DNA of 64,000 bases from Phragmites australis. Its lineage: Eukaryota > Streptophyta > Magnoliopsida > Poales > Poaceae. The notes under the pieces were generated by a model. The model worked only from the letters and a program-made list of their open reading frames with translations. It did no database searches and had not been told where the DNA came from. Location: contig NC_084941.1 of assembly GCF_958298935.1 (NCBI RefSeq), positions 11,506,001-11,570,000 of the forward strand. Reading direction: 5' to 3'. The position numbers were made by a program, and so were the translations under genes. Below, one piece after another: positions 47,801 through 58,189 of this stretch. The stretch's first letter is position 1, and every line of letters begins with the position of its first letter.

Positions 47801-50765
47801 TTTCTTCATCCTCTACGGCCATGCGGATCTGGTGATACCCAGAGTTTGCATCTAAAAAACATAAAAGATCGCATCCCGTGGTTGCATCTACAATTTGATC
47901 TATGCGGGGCAAGGGAAAAGGATCTTTAGGGCAAGCCTTATATAGGTCGGTGTAGTCCACACACATGCGGAGCCTGCCGTTGGCCTTCAGGATGATGACT
48001 GGATTTGCCAGCCAGTCGGGGTGGAGGACTTCTCGGATAAATCCGGCGTCGAGGAGCTTGCTGACCTGCTCCCGGATGAATTCTTGGCGCTCGGGCGCCT
48101 GCCGCCGGACTTTTTGCTTCACCGGGCGGGCATCCGGACGCACCACCAAGTGATGCTCGATCACCTCCCTAGGGATCCCGGGCATGTCGGACGGTTGCCA
48201 TGCAAACACTTCGGCGTTAGCCCAGAGGAAGGTGACAAGCGCGCTTTCCTATTTGCTGCCCAGGTCACCGCCGATTCGGACGACCTGGGAAGCGCCTTCG
48301 CCCACCACGACCTCTTTCGTAGGAATAGAGGCATCGGCGGTGAGTCGGGGTTTGGATGAAGAGGGTCCCGGGCCCCCTGTGCAGCCTTCGACCTCGGCCT
48401 GGGCTGAGACCAAAGCCATGTACGACTGCTCGGCGCAGGAAATGGCGCCGCCGGAGTCGGCTGTCATGGAGATAGGGCCTGCTGGGCTCGGCATCTTAAC
48501 CGTGAGATACGTACAATGTGCGGCCATCATGAATTTGGCGAGCGTCAGACGCCCGAGAAAGGCGTTGTAGGGGAGGGGGAGTTCCACCACGTCGAAGAGG
48601 ACATTCTCCATGCGGAAGTTGTCCCGACTCCCGAAGGTTACAGGCGTCACTCCGCAGAACAGAAGCGACGGCTTTAGGCGCCTGGGGGACACCTGCAGCT
48701 TTTCGAAGGCCTCCTTGGAGAGGAGGTTGAGGCCTGCACCCCCGTCGATCAGCACTCTGCCGACCTTGACATTGCAGATGGTGTGGGACACCACCAGGGG
48801 TAGTCGCCCCACGGCTGCAGTACTGGCGGGGTGATCGGCCATGCTGAACGTGAACGGGGAGTCCGACCACCTCAGGGGCCTGGCGGCCTCTTCGCTCGGG
48901 GTTGCCGAGCACACCTCACGCCGCATGGTCTTGATGCCATGCCGCGAGGAAGGCGTGTAGGCGCCTCCGTCGATGAAGGCGACGGTATACTCGGGCTCCT
49001 GGAAGCCGAGCTCGGCGTTGCCGGGGGCGGCCTCAGCGTTGCCTCCCCCGCGGGACTCGTCGCGCTCCCTCTGGCGTTGCTCGATGAGACCTCTGACCGT
49101 ACGACACTCCGTGAGATCGTGCCATCTGGTCTGGTGTATGGGGCACCATTTGCCTGGCTCGGGCCCGCGGGAGCGGGGGCCCTCGCTGGAGCAGGAGCCC
49201 GAGGTGGCACCGGGGCTCTTGCGGGAGCTGGTGCCCTTGCTGGTGCCGGGGCCCTTGCGGGAGCCGGGGCCTGAGGAGGGGCCCTGGCCGGGGCCCTCGC
49301 GGGCGCGGGCCGTCTGTCGGCGGCCGTCCGGCGCTCTTGCAGGCGGTCGGGCTCTTGGGCCGGCCAATGGGCGGGGCCCTGGGCCAGTTCGACAGGAGCG
49401 GCTTCGCGCTTTCTTCTCTTCTTCTTTTCCCGCCTGTCGGAACGGGAAGAACTTGGCTGGTCGGCGGTGGGGCGCGGAGCATGCCACGCCTGGGCCTCCG
49501 CCGCCTTGGCGCACTTGTCGGCCAGTGTGAAGAGCTCCGCAGTGGTTTCGATTTCATGCGTACCTAGCTTTTCGAGCATCCGCTCATCGCGGATGCCCTG
49601 CCGGAAGGCGACGATGACAGCGTGGGGGGCTATCCACGGGATGGTGTTGCGGACCTGGCTGAAACACTGAATAAAGCGCCGCAGCGTCTCCCCCTCCTGT
49701 TGCTTGATGGCATGGAGGTCGCACTCCAAACCGGGGCACGTGAATGTGCCCTGAAAATTAGCCACAAACTGGTGGCAGAGGTCATCCCAGGACTAATAGA
49801 TCCTGGGGATAAGTTCATGAGCCAAGAACGGGCAGAGCCCCTCAAGACAACATGGAAATAATTTGCCATCACCTTTTCGCTGCCCCTGGCCGCTTGGACG
49901 GCTGTAATGTATATTTGGAGGAACTCGACGGGGTCGATGGACCCGTCGTACTTCTCCGGCAGCTCAGGGCGGAACTTGGAGGGCCATTTGACACTTCGGA
50001 GTTCACTAGAGAAAGCACGGCAGCCGGTGCCGTACCCCATGGCACGGGCGGCACTCCTTGGCGGAGAACGCCGATGAGCTGGGGATTCCTGGCAATCGTG
50101 GGCCGGGAAAGAGGAAGCCTGATCCTCTTCCTCGGCCTCCTGCTGGGTTTCTCGCTAGCGCTCAAGGGTGACGCGCGCATCTTCATGGCCCCTCTGTTCG
50201 TTGAGATGCGAGCGGAGGTCCTGGGCTTCGAATGCGGCCAGGGGGTGGCGCTCCGCCTGGAGGCCCCCCGGCCCGTGCGACCGTTGCCCGTTGACGAGCT
50301 GGTTCTGGCAGCGCCACGTTGGGTGGTGGCGCGAGAACCCCCGGCCAGCACCTGGCGGCGAGCAGTGCCGACCAGGGCAGCGACGTCTTGGATCCAGCGG
50401 CCTTCCGGAGTGTTCGGCGTTGCGTGGACAGGCAAATGCCTGAGGAGAGCGTGCGCCGCAAGTAGCGCACTTCCGGGGCTGGCATCGCTGAATGCGAGCC
50501 TATGCCGCAGAGGCACCCGGCGCTGTCAAGAGGCAGACCTGGCGGCCAGGGTTTCGACCGCCTGCTGGGGGTCGGACGGTGCACCGGCGGCAGCGGCGGC
50601 GGCCCTGCTGGGCCCAGCGCCTTGGTCCCCTTGGGAGGGGAAAACCGCGCGTGTAGATAGTGGCTACTGCCGGGACGCAGGAGCGACTGGGGCCTCCTGG
50701 ACGACGGGTAGCATTTCCTCACTGGAAGTGGAGCCAGCCCGCTGGAGGCGGTGTCCACCGGCCAT
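44815..50765 (-). pseudogene. gag-pol polyprotein of element A, broken by stops and frameshifts
   Basis: ATG at 50765, stop TAG at 44817-44815. In order: Gag N-terminal part; Gag capsid region (KFRPELPEKYDGSIDPVEF, about 49990; FQGTFTCPGLECDLH, about 49760); an Ala/Pro/Arg repeat (about 49200-49310); a zinc-knuckle-like CPIHQTRWHDLTEC (about 49150-49110); aspartic protease with VLIDGGAGLNLL (about 48755); RT with RMCVDYTDLYKACPKD (about 47950), FLDANSGYHQI and YIDD (about 47665); a gypsy RNase H; a Pro-rich insert (about 47210-46930); a second RNase H (about 46600-46200); integrase with Cys pair CRACQ, D-D-E residues (about 45595, 45415, 45310) and a C-terminal WEGPF block (about 44920). Breaks include a shift near 47765 and stops at 48251, 45913 and 44981. 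The first catalytic Asp of the second RNase H is Asn. Confidence 0.9.
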
Positions 50766-50810
50766 TTTTTCCTACGGAAGAAAACAAATGAACAGATTCA
50801 GGGATGTTCC

Positions 50811-50828
50811 CCCCTACCTGGCGCGCCA
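50811..50828 (-). other. Primer-binding site of element A
   Basis: On the minus strand 'tggcgcgccaggtagggg' lies two bases after the end of the 5' LTR, the place for tRNA pairing. I do not assign the tRNA. Confidence 0.65.
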
Positions 50829-50830
50829 GC

Positions 50831-51675
50831 TGTCGAAGGATTAGCTCCTATCGCAGGGATCCCGAGAGACCTCGGATGACACGGGACGGGACCTGTGCAA
50901 TTAATAGCCCCACGCCTCTCTGCCGTAACGTAGCAGGAACTGACACTGCGGCGTGAGCAGTTGGGAATGTCAGGCCGCACATGCTCATTAAATGCGGCCT
51001 CAAACCTCTGACTGATTGATACCTCATCGGTGGGCCCCTCGGGGGCCTTTCTGGGTCGTCGGGGCACCGAGTGCTTGGGGGTACTGCTCACCTCCCCGAG
51101 CACTCTCTCCCGAGAATGCTTATCCTCGTCCTCAGGGCACCGGGTGCTCGGGGGTACCGTTTACCTCCCCGAGCACTTTCTCCCGAGCACTCTTGTACGA
51201 ACCTTCGGGGAACCGAGAGCCCAAGGGCTGCCACGCGCAACCCCGAGCACCCTCTCCCGAGCACTTCTTGTACAGATCCTTCGGGGAACCGAGAGCCCGG
51301 GGGCTACCACGCACAACCCCGAGCACCCTCTCCCGAGCACCTTCACACTGATCCTCGGGGAACCGTGCGCTCGGGGACTGCTGCGCGCAGCCTTCGAGCA
51401 CTCTCTCCTGGAACTTAGCTCTTCTGATCGTCGGGGGACTAGGGTGCTCAAGGGCGACCGGGCACCTCCCCGAGCACTTTCTTCCCGGAACTTAGACTCT
51501 GCGGGTCATCGGGGGACTGGGGTGCTCGGGGACCGGGGACTGTGGCCCCGGGAACCTTCTCCCGGAACTTAGACTTTCCCCACCTCGCGGGAGGAACCTC
51601 GCGGGATGGTGACACATGGCGGACGGCTGACCTGGCCTCGGGACTCAGGGACCCCCGGTTCCTGATGCACCGACA
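50831..51675 (-). repeat. 5' LTR of element A
   Basis: 845 bp, begins TGTCGGTGCATCAGG and ends CCTTCGACA on the minus strand. It is paired with 38636-39480 and followed by TSD GCCGC at 51676-51680. Confidence 0.93.
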
Positions 51676-51680
51676 GCCGC

Positions 51681-54323
51681 CCAGCATAGAGCACACAGAG
51701 CAGAGTGTGAGTTTAGAGCCGCAAGTGTGACGCCCAAAATCCACTGCGCCGAGCTTGATTTTGCCCCGGCCAAGCTCCCCAGAGCACTGAAGGGTGGCGC
51801 TAGGACCCTCATCGAGCTCATCCACCGCTTCCCCCGGCTTTTCCCGCACTAATCGACCTAGCCAGGTGCTTTTTCCTCAGCGTCGGTGCCCTTCCTCCCA
51901 CCATTCGCTGTTGATCTGTCATGTTCTTGATTCTTCAGCAGAATCAATCTCGCGATCAGCTTCCCTGTGACCTCTTGACCTCTTGAATCCTTTGCGCGCG
52001 TCCATTTTTGTTTGGCGTGTCGCCGGCGCGCTCCTCCGCGATGGACGAGCCGCTACTGCCTCCCCAAGCACGCCGCCAGTCGATCCATCGCTGGGCCCAT
52101 CATCAAGTAGCCACGTCGTTGCATCCGCGCACCTACGTAGATGTCGTAAGTGCCTTTGGTTGGCCTGTTTGCATCGCCGTTCGTCATCGAGATGCCGCGA
52201 CAGAGCTGCCGGCATGTTGTCACTGCCGTGGGCCACCGCTGCTGCCCTTTTGGTTGTCGCCACCGGCTACTCGTGCCTCAACCAGGTACGCACAGGCATG
52301 CTGATGCTGCTGGTGCCCCCGGCCGGCCATTTCGGCCGCCGGTGAGTCCTGGCCGAGCCGTCGGCCGTGTGAGTGCCATGGCCGAAGGCCTTTTGACTCA
52401 AGGTCAAATAAGTCAGGCCTATGGTCAGCCCTTATGGCTGGAAGGCCACCAGTGCAAAAAGGATTTTGGGGCACTTTTATGTTTTGTTTATTTCGGGTAT
52501 TTCGGAAAAAGCAAAATTGATTTATTGTTATGCTTTTAATTCGGCTGAAAGTTGTAAAATGCATAGAAAATAGAATGTAGCTTCAAAAATAGTGAAACCA
52601 ATTTTGTTTGGTTTGTATGAGCATAATCTACATGATAAAAATACTGAGAGCTATGAAATATGTATTTAAATTTCATGGGTTAATAAAATAGGTTTGATCT
52701 TCGTTAATCCATAATTAATTATTGGTAGCTCCAAAATTGATGAAATCAATTTTGTAAATCTTATTGATTGATTCCCTACTGATTTAAATAATCACCCTAA
52801 TGTTAAGTATAAATTAATTTTCTAATTAAGTCTAAGCTTTGTGTTAAGCTTAATTAATCCAAGAAATGATTAAATGCTTAACATCAATCCAAATTAGGAA
52901 ATCGTTGAGGCCTTAAACCCATGACCTAAAAGCATTGCATCTCTACTATTATCATACCTTGTGGAGCATCTGTCATTGCATGTTGTTCATGCTAATCATT
53001 GCATGTGTTCTTCATTAGTGAACGAAAGTCCGAAGCGTGACGCGAGCACGATCGAGGACAATGCCAACCTTTCGCATTTCTGTGAGTTCTGTTCAAGAAG
53101 TATCAAGCAAACCCTAGAGCAGCAAGGCAAGCATCTAAGCATACTGCACCCTTTGTTCAAATTAAATGGAGTCTAAAATTGATAAAATATGCTTTATGTA
53201 TGTTTGCATGTGTTGAATCCTGTGTTGGGTTGATATGGGTAGAACCTATGTTGATGCCTTATCTCTACATTGACTTATTGATGAATCCTTATCCTTATAG
53301 CCTTGATGATATAGTTGGTGTCTAGCTTCAAGGGTTATTCGAAATGCTTAGCAATGCTTAGGTCCTCGGTAGAAGTTGAGCGACGGTGCTGCCGTTGTTC
53401 GCGAGCTTAGGGCTTAATCACTATTCATAGGTACAAAGATGAGGTTGAGATGGATGGTTGAGATGTGAGATTGAGGAGAGATGTGGGAGGTGTTAGGGGC
53501 ATCTTCTACCCAGGGGGAGACCTCTGGGTAGTTCAGGAGAGGAGCCCGGATGCCATAGACCGTTTGCATCGTTTAAGGCCGTCCGTCGGTATAGTTAGCT
53601 CTAGCACTTTCTGTACTCACCACATATTGATCTAATGGAAATGGTTGGTAGATTGTTGATGAGATACTATGATTCCTATACATACATGTTCAAGTTGTGG
53701 TTTACAGGTTAGAAAGGTAGTTATTTTTGAGTTAAGTATAGATGCTCACACATATGTGTCTAAGTTGCTTACCGCATAGTTTTACTTAACCTTGAGGTCT
53801 ACTCTTGCTAATAGCTCAATGCATAATCCTTGGAGTCGAGCTATGTATATGTGCTCTATATGGTTTAAGTCTTGAAGTACCTTCGTACTCATGCCTGCGC
53901 TTTCAGGTTCTGCTGGTGAGGGTGAGGCGGTGTTTGGCTACTTCGTGCCCGCCGATGCAGGTGGTGGGCAAGAGTAATGAATCCTACTCTGGTGAGGCGT
54001 ATCTTTTGGGGTGGAGCCTAAAGGCATATGGCTCCACTCTCCTTTTTTGTTGTTAAGGTTTTAATCTTCCGCTGCGTAGTTTCTCTTTGTGTAAACTGTT
54101 GCAAATGGTTGCGTGCTTAAGCACTTGTAATATTACTTTAATTACTTGCTCTTTCTTAAGCTATGTTGTGATGTACATGTTGGAAAGGCATGTGTTACGA
54201 TCTTGGGCACAAAACACGTGCCGGGACTACCGGGATGGTATTCTGGTTAATCATTGAGGTTGTATTTATGAATAATGATCCTCCTGATAATTAATTACAA
54301 TACTGTTTGGACGATTCCTTACA
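51681..54323. repeat. Right part of the split solo LTR
   Basis: Continues the LTR that begins at 37981. It contains short frames (for example 51983-52345 plus) with no family signature. Its end TTCCTTACA is followed by CTCAC, matching the left flank. Confidence 0.78.
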
Positions 54324-54349
54324 CTCACAACATTGGCTAGCCCAAATCC

Positions 54350-54925
54350 CAAGGTCTCTACAGCTAAAAAGTTAGGGGGACGACATTTTTTAACCTATGC
54401 TTTACGCATGCTGCTGCCTAAGGTCCCTATGGCTTAAAAAGTTAGGGGAACGATGTTTTTAACCTATACTTCATGCACGTTGCTGCCGAATGTCCCTATG
54501 GCTAAAAAGTCGGGGGAACAATGTTTTTAACCTATGCTTCATGCACGTTGCTGCCAAAGGTCTCTACCGCTGAAAAGTTAGGGGGGGGCGACATTTTTAA
54601 CCTATGCTTCATTCACGTTGCTACCAAAGGTCCATACGGCTTAAAAGTTGGGGAAGGGGATGATGTTTTTAACCTATAATTCACGCACATTTGTGCTGAA
54701 GGTTCCTGTGGCTTAAAAGTTGGGGGGACACAGTGTTTTTTCTATCAACACTTCATGCATGTTGCTGTCGAAGGTCCCTATAGCTTAAAAGTTGGGGGAC
54801 AGTGTTTTTTTCTATCAACACTTCATGCATGTTGCTGTCGAATGTCCCTATAGCTTAAAAGTTGGGGGGGGGGGGGGATGACGTTTTTTTGATCGATGCT
54901 GCTGAAGCTTCCTATGGCTAAAAAG
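54350..54925. repeat. About 70-bp tandem array, nine copies
   Basis: Units begin near 54350, 54422, 54491, 54559, 54629, 54701, 54773, 54843 and 54906, each containing 'ggtccctatggcttaaaaagt' and 'atgtttttaacctatgcttc'-like parts. G-runs of variable length (up to 13) follow the 'aagtt'. In Tat elements such arrays lie between pol and the 3' LTR, which fits element B. Confidence 0.88.
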
Positions 54926-55332
54926 TTGGGGACCAAAGGCTCAACGAAAGAATGCAACAAAAAATAACTATTGAGAGACACCCCAGCCTAGAGATATTTT
55001 GACGGTGCACTATGGTATCACTATAGCTGTCATAATATCTTAGCTATCACGTGGTATGTGAAGGGGTGAAATGCCAAAAGTACCCCTCTAAGCATATTAT
55101 TGTAATATAATATCTTAGGTGCAGGCTAGTAATTTCTCCTTCTCCTTCTCTCTATAAATATGCCCTCCAAGGGCAAGAGAGGGAGGACACTAGTGGTTTT
55201 TTTCCATTACACAAACAATATTTATCTTGCTCTCTCCTTTCCACTCATATGCTCCATCTCCAAGCTTGAGCCTCCTCTTATGAGTGGGGCTCTTGTCGTA
55301 TCTGTTTGGGGCACGCACTTGTGCCCCCAATA
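54926..55332 (+). repeat. LTR of element C, left boundary approximate
   Basis: The start is taken at 'gttggggaccaaagg', which overlaps the last unit of the 70-bp array and resembles the TGTTGGGGA start of Tat LTRs. The end is near 55332 before 'gggcgtcgtccgtggggat'. A TATA box TATAAATA is at 55153-55160. There is no second copy in the window to confirm it. Confidence 0.5.
55153..55160 (+). promoter_or_regulatory. TATA box of the element C LTR
   Basis: TATAAATA about 180 bases before the LTR end. Confidence 0.5.
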
Positions 55333-55351
55333 GGGCGTCGTCCGTGGGGAT
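55333..55351 (+). other. Primer-binding-like site of element C
   Basis: 'gggcgtcgtccgtggggat' closely resembles the site of the minus-strand remnant (cgccgtccgtggggat near 22180) and the Tat consensus. Confidence 0.6.
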
Positions 55352-58189
55352 GCGAACAAAGAGCCTTGCCGAAAGGAGAAAGCGAGAGAAAGCACCAAGT
55401 GCCTCGAGCAAGACGCCGGCATGCAAGCTACCACCGGCCCGTATGTGTCATCACCACATGAGCAGGATGCACGCGCAGTGACCACGCCCCACTATGCAAG
55501 CGAGTTGTGGCCAAAACTGTGTGCGTACGTGCACGCCGGCCCATACTTGGCTATACCCGCAACTACGAGCCAGAGTACACCCTTGACCACCCTCCAAAGA
55601 GAACAAGAGGGCCTCTCAGGTCCCTCCAAACATGTCTGGGATAAAGGGGATGCAGCTGCAAGTGCCACTCCCTGAGCACAACCCCATTGGCGTCTTGCGA
55701 GTGAAGAGCTCACGCTTGCTTCGGCCTTGTCGAACGTGAACAACGACTATGGCATGCTGTGAGCCACTCTTGAGATCGTCTAGAGGCAAAGCATGTACAA
55801 CTTTGGCTCCCCATGCCCCTTCGGCCTTGAGCGAATGATAACCCATGTGAGAGACATGCGAACCTCCATGCACAAGGTAAGTGCATGCACACATTTATTT
55901 TGCAGCAGTTAGATATACCCTATTCATTACTAGTGTCAGCTGGTGGTCAGTTGGACCTGCAAGTAGACTAGCTAGTACTCCTGGTAATATTTTCATCATT
56001 ACGTGTGATTCTCTAGGCAAGCATCCACTGTACCTAGTCGCTGTCAACTTTGGGGCATTGGAAACGTTCGTTTATTAACACCAAAGATCTGCATCCAAGC
56101 TAGAATGATAATGATGAAAAATAGAGTAGACTCATTTAAATACCATGAGATAAGGTTATAAATGCTCCACCGTGCATGTGTGGCAGAGATAGAGCAGGTA
56201 GCCAGTAAAAAAATAGACTATCCCACCTGACGCACACACTGTCCATAGCAGAGCATGGCACCGCAACGCTTGACAAATGCTTTTGTGTTCACACCATGAC
56301 CCAGCGATATTTACTCTTATGGTGTAAGAAATAGTAGTATATTTTATTTACCATATGCAGAAGAGATAGTAGCATGCATGTGGACGGTACGGGAGGATAA
56401 CTCTTAACTTTTGTTGTACCCACGTTTTCTTGATGCTAGCAAGCATATCTTGTGCCAGCGTGTCAAAACATTTAATGCACCTTTACTGTGGCCACTAGAT
56501 CCTATGGGTTGTTCTACTACCATATGCACATTCTAACAACTACATGCAACTGGCTGAGGGTGACGTCGAGCGTGTGCTTAGCTTTGACAGGTCCTTGAGT
56601 CATGTCACCATGCTATCTATCGGGCTACTCCAGAGGCTAAGCACTCGCATGATGTCTCCACAGACTATGGCTCTGTGATGCCTCCATGGCCTCTGCTTCT
56701 CCAGACCTCCACGCGCGAAGCCACCGAGCAAGAGCCTCCCTGAGCCACCACGCCAGAGCCTGGATGGACTGAAGTCTCCCCCATACTCCGGAGCCTTGCC
56801 ATACTTCAGCCTCGACGGGCTCCGACCTCGCCAAACGCCGGCACCTCCATGCCTCGCCATACTATGGAGCCTTGCCGGAGCCCTTCCGCTTGCCAGACCA
56901 CCTCCGCGCTCACAGCCGGAGCCCTCCGCGCTCACGATCGGATCCCTCCACACTCACTGTTGGATTAGGCACCAAACAGGGAGCACACAAGCTCTCAGGG
57001 AGCACACGGAAGCACTAAAGAGAAGTTAACACTTAGACTCAACGCAAACACACACACGAGAACATGCACACAGAGAAGAAAGCTAACACTACTCACACCA
57101 CATAAGCTCACAAACGGAATACACACGAGAGGAACACCTCATGGCCGAAGCTTCACCTAGCTTTTGGAACCCACTACGCTCTACGGCCGGAGTCCGTCCG
57201 CTCACTACTGGCGGAGACCATCTCCGGCCATTGGAGCCTCCAAGCCGTGCCTATATCGGCCTCAAGAGTCTTTGGCCATGACTACACAGGAGCCTCCAAG
57301 TCATGCCTACTCTGACCTCTGTAGTCTCCAGCCATGACTACGCTAGAGCCTCCAAGCCACATCTACTTCAGCCACCACTACACTAGAGCCTCCAAGCCGT
57401 GCCTACTTCGGTCTTCAGACTCTCTGGCCATGACAACATCAGCTTTTGGAGTCTCTAGCCATGACTACACAGAAGCCCCCAGCAATTCCATTCTGGTGTC
57501 ACCTACATCAGCTCCAATGCCTCTGGCTGTGCCACTCCAGCGTTGCCTACACTAGCATTGAAGCCTCTGACTGCTCCACTCCAGCGCCGCCTACACCGGC
57601 TCTGATGCCTCCGGCCGTGCCACTCCGACGTCTCCTGCACTGGCCTCTGAAGCCATTGGCCACTCCACTTCGGCGTCACCTACACTGGCTCTGAAGTCTC
57701 CAGCTATGGCCGGGCCTCCTCCAACTCACTGCCACGCTGGAGACCTCCTCCAAGCTCCTACCCCGCCCAAGGCTTCCTTTGGCTCCAGCCACCTCCATGC
57801 CAAAGTCAGATCTCTAACCCACCTCACCGGACGCCGCACATACTCACTGAAGGCCAGGCAGCACTCCGAGTGTCCACCCTGGAGGCCGGGCTACCCTCTA
57901 GCCAACTCTCCGTCGGAGGCGGAGCTTCGCATAGCGGAAACCCCTCCGCGCACCTCACGGAAGGCCTTCCATGCTCTCGTCGAAGGCCTCACCCGGAGGC
58001 CACTCACCCAGAATTGGGCTCCCCACCGGAGCTTCACGTCCTCGCCTAGGGCGCTCATGCATTAGACTAGACAATGTCTACTTTTTGCTAGCCTTCATCA
58101 TTTCACTTAGCTTCTTTATGCATGCACGTTCCGCGGGCTCCGAGCTGCTCACCGGAGGAGGTGCTATGGCCATATTCCATGTCAGGGGC
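55352..58189 (+). other. Leader and gag region of element C, not resolvable
   Basis: No Gag motif could be read. The 56600-58060 part is GC-rich and contains imperfect repeats of a 'gagcctccaagccgtgcctac' type unit of about 40-50 bp (57150-57700). A piece beginning TGTTGGATTAGGCACC at 56958, preceded by CTCAC, could be the start of another inserted LTR; a CTCAC at 57849-57853 might be its other flank, but the right terminus there is poor. Confidence 0.35.

Larger units (their letters stand above)
38636..51675 (-). mobile_element. Near-complete Tat-lineage Ty3/gypsy element A, 13,040 bp
   Basis: Two 845-bp LTRs (38636-39480 and 50831-51675) are flanked by the exact duplication GCCGC (38631-38635 and 51676-51680). 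On the minus strand, gag-pol runs from 50765 to 44815 in the order Gag, protease, RT, RNase H, second RNase H, integrase, which is gypsy order. Two RNase H domains and a long antisense ORF before the 3' LTR are marks of the Tat lineage. By eye the two LTRs differ at about 35 sites, about 30 of them transitions. That is roughly 4 percent and suggests insertion on the order of one to two million years ago at commonly used grass rates. Both gene sets are broken. Confidence 0.93.
37981..54323. mobile_element. Solo LTR (about 3.3 kb net), split by element A
   Basis: Starts TGTGACAATCC and ends TTCCTTACA, with the 5-bp duplication CTCAC at 37976-37980 and 54324-54328. The part left of element A is 37981-38635 and the part right of it is 51681-54323, about 3298 bp in all. 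No coding sequence or internal LTR copy is seen. Words in common with the 8173-12631 solo LTR (a 'gagcagcagctaggcaag'-like block) suggest related families. It lies inside the RT frame of element B. Confidence 0.82.
33814..54925 (+). mobile_element. Tat-like Ty3/gypsy element B, split by a solo LTR
   Basis: A 5' LTR (33814-34451) is followed by a primer-binding-like site, decayed gag and protease, and RT coding sequence running to 37980. The frame is cut there by the solo LTR 37981-54323 and resumes at 54324, after the duplicated CTCAC, with a readable TLASPNPK block that normally follows this part of RT. After about 26 bases it jumps to a 70-bp tandem array. RNase H and integrase are missing, so the internal region has suffered a large deletion. 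No 3' LTR matching 33814-34451 was found before element C starts. Confidence 0.75.

Noticed and set aside
49852..50844. 330-codon plus-strand ORF opposite gag of element A
   Set aside because: It lies exactly opposite the gag N-terminal region, has no domain signature and ends in the primer-binding site.
56958..57853. Possible solo LTR with TSD CTCAC inside element C
   Set aside because: The left end TGTTGG is good but the right end (ACATA) is not the inverted partner, and the sequence on both sides has similar composition. Kept only as a remark.
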